This document shows, piece after piece, positions 26,153 to 33,954 of a stretch of DNA of 64,000 bases (within the stretch, counting starts at the first letter, position 1; each line of letters starts with the position of its first letter). This DNA is from Actinomycetes bacterium (GTDB lineage: Bacteria > Actinomycetota > Acidimicrobiia > Acidimicrobiales > RAAP-2): contig JAJXUK010000009.1 of the NCBI GenBank assembly GCA_021782915.1, positions 1 to 64,000 of the forward strand, given 5' to 3'. A program made the translations under genes and the position numbers. Under the pieces are notes generated by a model. The model worked only from the letters and a program-made list of their open reading frames with translations, was not told the origin of the DNA and made no database searches.

Positions 26153-26910
26153 CCAGCCCCATCGCCGCCGTCACCGGAGCCGGATCGGGAATCGGCGCCG
26201 CCATCGCCCGCGAGCTCGCTCGGCGTGGGCACCGGGTCGTGGTCACCGACGTGGACGTGGACGCGGCCACGCGCGTGGCCGAGGAGATCGACGGTGTGGC
26301 CCTGGGCCTGGACGTCACCGACCCCGTGGCCTGCGACGAGGTCGTGCACGAGATCTTCGAGCGCTTCGGCACGCTCGACGTGTGGGTCTCCAATGCGGGC
26401 ATCTCGAAGATGCAGCGATTCCTCGACGTCTCACCCGGGGACCTCGCGCGCACCTTCGAGGTCAACACCTACGGGGTCTTCTACGCGGGCCAGTCGGTCG
26501 CGCGCGAGATGGTCGCGCGTGGGATCCGTGGCTGCATCGTCAACACGGCCTCGATGGCGGCCAAGCAGGGCCGCGTCCCATTCCTGTCGGACTACGTGGC
26601 CAGCAAGTTCGCGGTGCTGGGCCTCACGCAGGCCATGGCCTTCGAGCTCGCCGAGCACGGCATCCGCGTCAACAGCGTCTGTCCCGGCTTCGTCGCCACG
26701 CCGATGCAGGAGCGTGAGCTCGCCTGGGAGGCCTCGCTGCGCGGCATGGAGCCGGGTGCGGTGCGACAGCTCTGGATCAACGACACGCCGATGAAGCGCC
26801 TCGAGACGCCCGAGGACGTTGCGCGCGTCGTCGGCTTCCTCGTCTCCGAGGACGCGGCCTTCGTCACCGGCGAGGCGATCTCGGTCAACGGCGGCGCCTT
26901 CATGGACTAG
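26149..26910 (+). CDS. SDR-family NAD(P) oxidoreductase
   Basis: 253 residues, ATGA overlap with the kinase. Cofactor motif VTGAGSGIGAAIARELA, acidic residue in VVVTDVDVD suggesting NAD preference, NAG motif in VSNAGIS, catalytic Ser in VNTASMAAKQG and YVASK Tyr/Lys pair. C-terminal FVTGEAISVNGGAFMD is classical SDR. It likely oxidises a polyol or sugar alcohol whose keto product the kinase takes. Confidence 0.93.
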   Translation: MTSPIAAVTGAGSGIGAAIARELARRGHRVVVTDVDVDAATRVAEEIDGVALGLDVTDPVACDEVVHEIFERFGTLDVWVSNAGISKMQRFLDVSPGDLARTFEVNTYGVFYAGQSVAREMVARGIRGCIVNTASMAAKQGRVPFLSDYVASKFAVLGLTQAMAFELAEHGIRVNSVCPGFVATPMQERELAWEASLRGMEPGAVRQLWINDTPMKRLETPEDVARVVGFLVSEDAAFVTGEAISVNGGAFMD

Positions 26911-27190
26911 GCGCCGCGCCGAGGGTGGGGCGTGGCGCACTCGCGAGGGGCCCTCGTGGGCCGAGCACGCCGGTGGGCGCGCCTCGCCGGAGCCGGCCCG
27001 GCCCACGCGCCGCGAGTCGCTCGGGGACCAGATGTGTGGAAAAAGTGGGCCTAACTGGTGGCTATCGACCCGCGTCGCGACAAAAGCGGTGCAAAACGTG
27101 AATCTTTCTGGGTAAAAGTCTGTGATTTGGCGATTCTCGTTTGCGCCCGTGTGGCGGCGGTGGCACAGTGACACTCGTAGTTCACGCAGT

Positions 27191-27300
27191 ACCGGTCGAC
27201 GATCACCGGAGCCGCAAGGCAAAGGTGACGGAGGCGTGAGGGACCTCGCAAGAGGGACGGAGCGCTTCACCGGGCGGGGAAGTTCGGTTCCCCGTTTGGC
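27191..27300 (+). ncRNA. Candidate structured RNA in a convergent intergenic region
   Basis: The 568-bp gap between convergent genes (26911-27478) has no supported CDS but a run of nested helices. First: TCACC (27203-27207)/GGTGA (27224-27228) enclosing GCC-GCAA-GGC across a GGA/AAA internal loop. Second: CCTC-GCAA-GAGG (27244-27255), flanked by AGGCG/CGCTT. Third: CGGGGAA-GTTCGG-TTCCCCG (27275-27294) followed by TTT. Two GNRA tetraloops in a row are typical of folded RNA. I could not match it to any riboswitch, RNase P, SRP or tmRNA pattern I know. It could also simply be 3' untranslated RNA of the deoR operon. Confidence 0.4.
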
Positions 27301-27374
27301 ACGACGAATGGTGTGAGTTACCCGCCGTCGAGCGGTGGCCTGTCCGACACGGGCCTTCGTGCGACGTGCCTTCG

Positions 27375-27432
27375 GGAACCCCGAGGGGCTGGAGAGCTTC
27401 GGCTCACTGGTCACTCGGGGTTTCCGTCTTTT
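27375..27432 (+). terminator. Factor-independent terminator downstream of the RNA candidate
   Basis: GGAACCCCGAG (27375-27385) pairs with CTCGGGGTTTCC (27414-27425) with one bulge, enclosing a GAGC-TTCG-GCTC hairpin (27394-27405). TCTTTT follows (27427-27432). It would end rightward transcripts from the deoR operon or the RNA candidate. Confidence 0.7.
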
Positions 27433-27478
27433 CGGGCGACACGCGGGCGCGGCACCTCGCCGCCGGCGACGAGACGTC

Positions 27479-28171
27479 TCAGAAGAGCGACGTGCTCACC
27501 GGCTCGATCAGGTTCGGCCCGTCGTTGCGCACGGAGCCCACGGCGGCGTCCACGACGTGATGGACCAGTGTGCCCGCGGGCGCCGCGCGCAATAGGGCCG
27601 CGCGCATCTCGGGCGGGTTGGCGACATCGAGCCAGTCATCGACGTCGTGACGCGCCAGGACCACGGGCATGCGGTCGTGCAGCTCGTCCATGTCGGGCCC
27701 GGGGCTGGTCGTGATCACGCTGCAGGTGCTCAGCGACACCTCGGGAGCACCCGGGTCGTGCCAGTGCTCGAAGAGCCCCGCGAGCAGGATCGGCTCGCCG
27801 TCGCCGCGGTGGAAGTAGTGCGGGGCCTTCGTGCGACCCGCGCGATGGTCCCACTCGTAGAAGCCGTCGACGGGGATGACGCAGGGGCGCTTGGCGAAGG
27901 CGCTGCGAAAGGAGGGCTTGGTGGCCACCGTCTCGGCCCGCGCGTTGAAGAGACGGTTAGCCACGGAGGGATCCTTGGCCCAGCTGGGCACGAGGCCCCA
28001 GCGCAGGCGCTCCAGGATGCGCCCCTCCGCGCTCTGGTGCGCGCCGAGCAGGTGGCGCAGCGGGCCAATGTTCCAACTGGGCACGAGGTCCTCGAGTCCC
28101 GCCGCGAGGCTGGCCTCGAGCAGGCGCGCGAGGCGGGCCGGCGGAGTGAAGAGGGCGACGCGTCCGCACAT
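27479..28171 (-). CDS. SRAP-domain protein (HMCES/YedK family)
   Basis: 230 residues. It starts MCGRVALF, the family's invariant Cys2 that forms a thiazolidine crosslink with abasic DNA. Further family residues are in LVPSWNIGP, RWGLVPSWAKDPSVANRLFN, ARAET, CVIPVDGFYEWDH with the active Glu, and HDRMPVVL with the His. AAAGGAG lies 5-6 nt before ATG. It shields abasic sites in single-stranded DNA. It is divergent from the translesion cassette, with a LexA box in between, fitting its SOS-associated name. Confidence 0.93.
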   Translation of the reverse strand: MCGRVALFTPPARLARLLEASLAAGLEDLVPSWNIGPLRHLLGAHQSAEGRILERLRWGLVPSWAKDPSVANRLFNARAETVATKPSFRSAFAKRPCVIPVDGFYEWDHRAGRTKAPHYFHRGDGEPILLAGLFEHWHDPGAPEVSLSTCSVITTSPGPDMDELHDRMPVVLARHDVDDWLDVANPPEMRAALLRAAPAGTLVHHVVDAAVGSVRNDGPNLIEPVSTSLF

Positions 28172-28234
28172 GGAGACTCCTTTTCCCTGACGCTAGGGGC
28201 CAATGGCGGGCGTCACGGCGACTCGCTACTCTTA

Positions 28235-28248
28235 CGAACATATGTTCG
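28235..28248. promoter_or_regulatory. LexA (SOS) box
   Basis: CGAACATATGTTCG is a perfect palindrome and fits the actinobacterial/Gram-positive SOS consensus CGAAC-N4-GTTCG. It overlaps the ATG (28242) of imuA' and lies 64 bp from the SRAP start. A -10-like TACTCT at 28227-28232 precedes it. Confidence 0.85.
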
Positions 28249-28901
28249 CTTTTTCGCCATCCCGTCCGGATCTGCCGGCCGATCTCGTCGCCCGGCTGCG
28301 TCCGGTCTCCTTGTCCCACGCTCGGCGCCTGCCCCTGGAAGAGCCGTGGAGCGCCCTGGTCCCCGGGGCCGCGTTGCGGCGCGGATGGAGCGTCGTGGTC
28401 CAGTCCGGCTCGGGCCTGGGGGGCTTGAGCGTCGCCCTCGGGCTCCTCACGGGGGCCTCGCGCGCGGGCAACTGGGTGGCGGTGGTGGGGGTGGACGACC
28501 CGGGGGTGGTGGCCATGGCCGACCTCGGTCTGGACTTGCGCCGGGTGCTCTTCGTGCCGCGTCCGCGCGGGGCGTGGGCCGAGGCGGTCGGCGACCTGCT
28601 CGGGGGCGTGGACCTGATCGTGGTGCGCCCGCCGGGGCGTTGCTCGCCCTCGACGGCGCGGCGCCTGGTGGACCGGGTGCGTGAGCGCGGGGCGGTCCTC
28701 GTGGTGCTGACCGAGGAGCGCAGCTGGCCGGTGCCGGCGGACCTGAGCCTCGCGATCACCCAGACGCGCTGGGCGACGACGTCGCGTCTCGAGGCACGCT
28801 ACGTGACGCTGCGCGTGAGCGGGCGCGGCCGGGCCAGCCGGGTGGCCGAGCACGTGGTGGTGCTGCCCAATCGCGCGGGGCGCGCCGAGGCGGGCGACTA
28901 G
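28242..28901 (+). CDS. imuA': ImuA'-like protein of the DnaE2 mutasome
   Basis: 219 residues from ATG 28242; a longer in-frame reading would put the SOS box inside the gene. A RecA-like core is visible (RGWSVVVQSGSGLGGLSVAL, then NWVAVVGVDDPG and VDLIVVRPPGRC), but the Walker A is degraded (no GKT). That is expected for ImuA', an ATPase-dead RecA relative that links ImuB and RecA. Identity rests mostly on order: imuA'-imuB-dnaE2. It overlaps imuB by one base. Confidence 0.8.
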   Translation: MFAFSPSRPDLPADLVARLRPVSLSHARRLPLEEPWSALVPGAALRRGWSVVVQSGSGLGGLSVALGLLTGASRAGNWVAVVGVDDPGVVAMADLGLDLRRVLFVPRPRGAWAEAVGDLLGGVDLIVVRPPGRCSPSTARRLVDRVRERGAVLVVLTEERSWPVPADLSLAITQTRWATTSRLEARYVTLRVSGRGRASRVAEHVVVLPNRAGRAEAGD

Positions 28902-29977
28902 TGGAGCGCCTGCTCGGCGTCTGGGTCGCGGCGCTGTCTGAGGAGGCGCCCGACGGCTCGTCGTGGCGAGCCTTCGCCGCGCTCGTTGAGGCCCTGGGGG
29001 CGCTGTCGCCCTTCGTCGAGCCCGTGCGCCTGGGCCTGTGCGTCATCCCGGTGCGTGGACCGAGCCGGTTCTTCGGCGGTGAGGACGCGGTGCTGGATGC
29101 GGTGGCCCAGACGGTGCGCGACGTGACCGGCTGCGAGCCCAGCCTCGGTGTGGCCGACGGGCTATTCTGCGCCGAGCTCGCCGCGCGCTCGAGCCGGGTG
29201 GTGCCCGCCGGGCGCACCGAGGCCTTCCGGCGCGCCCAGCCCCTGGACGCTCTGGGTCGACCTGATCTGAGCGCGACGTGCGCACGTCTGGGGATCCGTC
29301 GGCTGGGGGAGTTCGCGGACCTGGATCCCGCACGCGTGCTGGGGCGCTTTGACGCCGGTGTCGCGCACGCGCATCGCGTGGCCCGCGGGGAGCTCGCCGA
29401 GCTCGACGGTCAGCGCGACCTGCGTCTGCTCGAGCACCTGGCCCGCGTGCGGGGCCAGGTGCTCGAGCGGGCCGAGCAGGGCGGCTTCTTCGGCGAGAGC
29501 GCGGCGGGCGACGAGCGTGCGAGCACGGCCGCGCACCGAGTGCGGCGTCGTCTGGGACCCGAGGGAGTCGTGGTGGCCACCCTGCGCCCGGGCCGGGTCC
29601 CCGAGGACCGGGCGGCGCTGGTGCCCTGGGGAGCGCCGCGCAGCATGGCCAGCGACGACGCGCCGTGGCCGGGGCGCGTAGCGCCGGCGCCGGCGAGCAC
29701 CCTGGCGCGCCCGGTGGCCGTTGAGCTGCGCGACGCGAACGGGGCACCGCTGCGCGTCAGCGCGCGCGGCATCTTGTCGGGCGAGCCGGCGACGCTGTGG
29801 TTCTCGCACCGGATCCGCCGCGACGTCGCCTGGCACGCGGGTCCCTGGCCGAGCCTCGAGCGCTGGTGGGCGCACGCACGGCCTCGCGCGCACGTGCAGC
29901 TGGTGCTCACCAGCGGCGAGGCGGTGCTGCTCATGGCCCAGTCACAGCGTTGGTGGCTGGTGGGCATCTACGACTGA
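28901..29977 (+). CDS. imuB: ImuB, catalytically dead Y-family polymerase, unusually short
   Basis: 358 residues from GTG 28901. N-terminal palm remnants: LLGVWVAALSEE, LCVIPVRGPSRFFGGEDAVL, SLGVADGLFCAELAA. Thumb: LGIRRLGEFADLDPARVLGR. Then, almost directly after AHAHRVARGELAELDGQRDL, comes GGFFGESAAGDERASTAAHR and VVVATLRPGRVPEDRAALVP, which in other ImuBs follow a roughly 100-residue little-finger domain. That domain seems missing, since usual ImuBs are about 500 residues. The catalytic acids of true Y polymerases are absent, as expected. ImuB normally links DnaE2 to the sliding clamp. Confidence 0.82.
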   Translation: MERLLGVWVAALSEEAPDGSSWRAFAALVEALGALSPFVEPVRLGLCVIPVRGPSRFFGGEDAVLDAVAQTVRDVTGCEPSLGVADGLFCAELAARSSRVVPAGRTEAFRRAQPLDALGRPDLSATCARLGIRRLGEFADLDPARVLGRFDAGVAHAHRVARGELAELDGQRDLRLLEHLARVRGQVLERAEQGGFFGESAAGDERASTAAHRVRRRLGPEGVVVATLRPGRVPEDRAALVPWGAPRSMASDDAPWPGRVAPAPASTLARPVAVELRDANGAPLRVSARGILSGEPATLWFSHRIRRDVAWHAGPWPSLERWWAHARPRAHVQLVLTSGEAVLLMAQSQRWWLVGIYD

Positions 29978-32900
29978 TGGCGCGCTACGTCGAGCTGCAC
30001 GCGCACTCGGGCTTCAGCTTCCTCGACGGGGCGAGCGACCCGGAGGAGTTGGTGGCCGAGGCCGTGCGCCTCGAGCTGGCCGGCCTGGGCCTGACCGACC
30101 ACCACGGCCTCTACGGCGTGGTGCGCTTCGCCGAGGCCGCACGCGCCCTGGGCCTACCCACCATCTTCGGCAGTGAGATCACCCTCGGCGGACTCGACGA
30201 TCGCACGGGGGTGCGCGATCCCTCCGGCGAGCACCTGGTGGTGCTGGCACGCTCGCCGGAGGGCTACCGGGCCCTCAGCCAGCTGCTGGCCGAGGCGCAC
30301 CTGGCGCGCGGGCAGAAGGGGGCGCCGCGCTTCGGCCTGGAGGACCTCGCGGGTGCGGCGCACGACTGGGTGGTGCTGAGCGGGTGTCGCAAGGGGCCCC
30401 TCAGCCGCGCCCTGTACGCCGAGGGCCCGCGGGCCGCCGCGCGTGCCCTGGACGCGCTGGTGGCGGCCTTCGGGCGCGAGGGCGTCGCGGTGGAGATCTG
30501 GGACCACGACGGGCCCGAGGACGTGGCGCGCAATGACGAGCTGGCCGGCCTGGGCGTCGGGCGCGGCGTGAGCGTGCTGGCCACGGGCAACGTCCACTAC
30601 GCCACACCCGCCGCGGCGCCGCGCGCCCAGGTGCTCGCGGCGATCCGCGCACGCGCCAGCCTCGAGGCGATGCGCGGGTGGCTCGCCCCGTCGCCGGCGG
30701 CGCACCTGCGCAGCGACGCCGAGATGCGCCGGCGCTTCGCACGCTGGCCCGGAGTCGTGGACGCGGCCGGCGAGCTCGGTGCGTCCCTCGCCTTCGACCT
30801 GCGCCTGGTGGCGCCGAACCTGCCGCGCTTTCCCACGCCGGAGGGCCTGGACGAGCAGGCCTACCTGACGCGCCTGGTCGAGGGGGGCGCCACGCGCCGC
30901 TACGGGTCGCGCGGGGCCGAGCGCGTGCCCGGGGCCTGGGCGCAGATCGAGCACGAGCTCGCCGTCATCGGCGCGCTGGGCTTCGCCGGCTACTTCCTGA
31001 CGGTCTGGGACATCACGCAGTTCTGCCAACGCGAGGGCATCTACTGCCAGGGCCGCGGCTCGGCGGCCAACTCGGCGGTGTGCTACTCGCTGGGCATCAC
31101 CAACGCCGACGCGGTGGCCCTGAACCTGTTCTTCGAGCGCTTCCTCTCCCCGGCGCGCGACGGGCCACCCGACATCGACGTCGACATCGAGTCGGGCCGG
31201 CGCGAGGAGGTGATCCAGTACGTCTATGCGCGCTACGGGCGCCGCCACGCCGCCCAGGTGGCCGCGGTGATCACCTATCGCTCGCGCTCGGCGCTGCGCG
31301 ACGTGGCCCGTGCCCTGGGCTACTCAGAGGCCGAGGCCGACGCGCTGCGCGAGGCGCGCCACGTCGAGGGCGCGCTGCCCGCGCTGGTGTCCCAGCTGGC
31401 CGGCGAGCTGCGCGATCGGCCGCGCCACCTCGGGCTGCACTCGGCGGGCATGGTCCTGTGCGATCGGCCGGTGACCGAGGTCTGCCCGGTGGAGTGGGCC
31501 CGCACCAGCGGGCGCAGCGTGCTGCAGTGGGACAAGGACGACTGTGCGGCGATCGGCCTGGTCAAGTTCGACCTGCTGGGCCTGGGCATGCTCGAGGCCC
31601 TGCACCGGGCCGTGGACGAGGTCGCCGCCTACCACGGCGTCACGCTGGAGCTGGGTGAGCTGGCCCAGGAGAGCGCCGTCTATGACCTGCTCTGCGAGGC
31701 CGACACCGTGGGCGTCTTCCAGGTCGAGTCGCGCGCCCAGATGGCCACCCTGCCGCGGGTCAAGCCGCGCTGCTTCTACGACCTGGTGATCGAGGTGGCC
31801 CTCATCCGCCCGGGGCCGATCCAGGGCCACGCGGTCAACCCGTATCTGCGTCGTCGGCGCGGGGACGAGCCCGTGACCTACCTGCACCCGCGCCTCGAGC
31901 CGATCCTGGCGCGCACGCTGGGCGTGCCGCTGTTCCAGGAGCAGCTGATGGAGATGGCGGTCGCGGTGGCCGGCTTCTCGCCGGCCGAGGCCGACGAGCT
32001 GCGTCAGGCCATGGCCGCCAAGCGCTCCGAGGTGCGCATGCTGCGCCTCAAGAGCCGCTTCTACGCCGGCATGGCCGCCAATGGCATCACCGGCGCGAGC
32101 GCCGACCAGCTCTTCGAGGCCCTGGCGGCCTTCGCCAACTTCGGCTTCCCGGAGTCGCACGCGGTCTCCTTCGCCCACCTCGTCTACTGCTCGGCCTGGA
32201 TCAAGCTGCACTATCCGGCGGCGTTCTTAGTCTCGCTGCTCAACGCCCAGCCCCTGGGCTTCTGGTCGCCCCAGAGCCTGGTGGCCGACGCGCGACGCCA
32301 CGGGGTCAGCGTGCTGCGTCCCGACGTGAACCGCTCGGGCGCCCTCGCGCGCCTCGAGGGGTCCCCGGACGCGCCCCAGGTGCGCCTGGGCCTGGGCGGC
32401 GTGCGCGGCGTCGGCGAGGCCCTCGCCACGCGCATCGCCGACGGTGCCCCGTGGGCGGCTCCGGCTGATCTGGCCGCGCGCGCGGGCTGCTCCGAGAGGC
32501 ACCTCGAGGCCCTGGCCGCCGCCGGGGCGCTCGACGGCTTCGATCCCCGTCGTCGGGCGATGGTCTGGGCCGCCGGTGCCGCCGCGCAGGCGACGCCGGA
32601 GCGTCTCGGCGTCGTGACGGGGCTGGAGGCGCCGGTGTTAGAGGAGCCCAGCGAGATGGAGAGGGTGGCCGACGACCTGTGGGCGCTGGGCCTGACCACC
32701 GAGGCCACGGCGATGGCCCTGGTGCGCGAGGAGCTCAGCGCGCGCGGCGTCACGAGGGCTGACTGCCTGGTGGCGGCCGAGACGGGTCGGGTCACGGTGG
32801 CCGGGGTGGTCACTCACCGCCAGCATCCCGAGACCGCCCGGGGAGCGGTCTTCATCAACCTCGAGGACGAGACCGGCCACGTGAACGTGATCTTCTCGCC

Positions 32901-33054
32901 CGGAGCCTGGGCGCGCTGGTCCAGCGTCGCCCGCGCGCCGGCGCTGCTCGTGCGCGGGCGTCTCGAACGCGATCGGGGCAGTGTCACGCTCGCGGCCGAG
33001 CACGTCGAGGCCCTCGGGCTGGGGGCCGTGCCGAGCGCGCGGGACTGGCACTAG
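29977..33054 (+). CDS. dnaE2: Error-prone DNA polymerase III alpha subunit DnaE2
   Basis: 1025 residues from ATG 29977, one base overlapping the imuB stop. PHP domain at the N-terminus (YVELHAHSGFSFLDGASDPE), catalytic palm with GRGSAANSAVCYSLGIT and PDIDVDIESGRREEVIQYVY, fingers with FANFGFPESHAVSFAHLVY, helix-hairpin-helix near GLGGVRGVGEALA, and a C-terminal OB fold (VTVAGVVTHRQHPETARGAV). Length and motifs match DnaE2 rather than replicative DnaE1. It performs SOS translesion synthesis with ImuA' and ImuB. Confidence 0.95.
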   Translation: MARYVELHAHSGFSFLDGASDPEELVAEAVRLELAGLGLTDHHGLYGVVRFAEAARALGLPTIFGSEITLGGLDDRTGVRDPSGEHLVVLARSPEGYRALSQLLAEAHLARGQKGAPRFGLEDLAGAAHDWVVLSGCRKGPLSRALYAEGPRAAARALDALVAAFGREGVAVEIWDHDGPEDVARNDELAGLGVGRGVSVLATGNVHYATPAAAPRAQVLAAIRARASLEAMRGWLAPSPAAHLRSDAEMRRRFARWPGVVDAAGELGASLAFDLRLVAPNLPRFPTPEGLDEQAYLTRLVEGGATRRYGSRGAERVPGAWAQIEHELAVIGALGFAGYFLTVWDITQFCQREGIYCQGRGSAANSAVCYSLGITNADAVALNLFFERFLSPARDGPPDIDVDIESGRREEVIQYVYARYGRRHAAQVAAVITYRSRSALRDVARALGYSEAEADALREARHVEGALPALVSQLAGELRDRPRHLGLHSAGMVLCDRPVTEVCPVEWARTSGRSVLQWDKDDCAAIGLVKFDLLGLGMLEALHRAVDEVAAYHGVTLELGELAQESAVYDLLCEADTVGVFQVESRAQMATLPRVKPRCFYDLVIEVALIRPGPIQGHAVNPYLRRRRGDEPVTYLHPRLEPILARTLGVPLFQEQLMEMAVAVAGFSPAEADELRQAMAAKRSEVRMLRLKSRFYAGMAANGITGASADQLFEALAAFANFGFPESHAVSFAHLVYCSAWIKLHYPAAFLVSLLNAQPLGFWSPQSLVADARRHGVSVLRPDVNRSGALARLEGSPDAPQVRLGLGGVRGVGEALATRIADGAPWAAPADLAARAGCSERHLEALAAAGALDGFDPRRRAMVWAAGAAAQATPERLGVVTGLEAPVLEEPSEMERVADDLWALGLTTEATAMALVREELSARGVTRADCLVAAETGRVTVAGVVTHRQHPETARGAVFINLEDETGHVNVIFSPGAWARWSSVARAPALLVRGRLERDRGSVTLAAEHVEALGLGAVPSARDWH

Positions 33055-33108
33055 GCGCAAAGGCCCACGCCCGCGCGCCGCGGCGGCGTCGATGCGCGCC
33101 GGTGGGAT

Positions 33109-33954
33109 CTACAGCGAGAAGGCGAACTCGGGGCGCTCGCCGAGCTCGACCTGCAGGCGCACGTCCATCTGCACCAGCGGCAGGTCATCGGCGTGCGTCA
33201 CCCCGACGCAGCGCGAGCTGGTGTCCAGCACGTCAAAGCGCATCGGGTAGTGGTGCAGGATGCGCCCGACGAACGTCGACAGGGCCACCTCGGGCTCGTC
33301 GTCAAAGTCGTGGCTCTCCAGTGCTCGGTGCAGCAGCGGCCAGATGGACGGCTGGAAGCCCCAGAGATTCATCGACACCGTCGTCGTGGGCTCGAGCAGC
33401 ACGGGCGAGAGCCCGTCGTCCGAGGCGAAGCCGCCGTCCCAGGCGTAGACCTGGCGGCGCTCGACGATGTCGGTCAGGTGCCCGTTGACCACGTTGCAGA
33501 TCCCGCGCGAGACGGGCAGGTCGCCCACCAGGGCCCGGTCGAGCTGGAAGCCGATCAGACAGTGCGTGGACCTGGCCCCCAGGTGGCCCGCGAGCTTCTC
33601 GAAGGCGTCACGCCCGTAGAGGTCGTCGGCGTTGGAGATCGCGAAGGGCCGCGAGGTGTCCAGGCACGACTCGGCGGACAGCGTCGCGTGCACCGTGCCC
33701 AGGGGCTCCGACTGGACCGCGAAGGAGACCGACGTCTCCTGCGGCCAGTGCTCGGCGACGTGGGCCTGGATGTCCGGGCCCGTCTCGGGGTTCACGACGA
33801 TGACGATCTGCTCGAAGCCGGCCGCCAAGGCGTCCGAGGCGATGAGGTCGATGACGCCCTCGCCGTGCACGCCGATGGGCGCGAGCTGCTTGAGCCCGCC
33901 GTAGCGCCGGGCTCGCCCGGCGGCCAGGATCACCAGTGAGGGGCCTAGGACCAT
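33109..33954 (-). CDS. Nucleotidyltransferase-family protein (sugar-phosphate/NTP transferase fold)
   Basis: 281 residues. N-terminal LVILAAGRARRYGGLKQLAP is the nucleotide-binding G-rich loop with conserved Lys. IVIVVNPETG and FAISNADDLYGRDAF supply the metal-binding Asp region. It starts inside the fabH stop (10-bp overlap), so it is downstream in the leftward fabH operon. The substrate is unknown; sugar-1-phosphate or phosphocholine-type substrates are typical of the fold. Confidence 0.85.
   Translation of the reverse strand: MVLGPSLVILAAGRARRYGGLKQLAPIGVHGEGVIDLIASDALAAGFEQIVIVVNPETGPDIQAHVAEHWPQETSVSFAVQSEPLGTVHATLSAESCLDTSRPFAISNADDLYGRDAFEKLAGHLGARSTHCLIGFQLDRALVGDLPVSRGICNVVNGHLTDIVERRQVYAWDGGFASDDGLSPVLLEPTTTVSMNLWGFQPSIWPLLHRALESHDFDDEPEVALSTFVGRILHHYPMRFDVLDTSSRCVGVTHADDLPLVQMDVRLQVELGERPEFAFSL

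Noticed and set aside
27098-27124. Resemblance to the 3' strand of a glycine riboswitch (TCTTTCTGGGTAAAAGTCTG)
   Set aside because: The matching 5' strand and the CACCGAAGG-type core are absent upstream, and no gene lies downstream to regulate.
28203-28241. Longer imuA' start at 28203
   Set aside because: It would put the LexA box inside the coding region. ATG 28242 fits the SOS promoter better.
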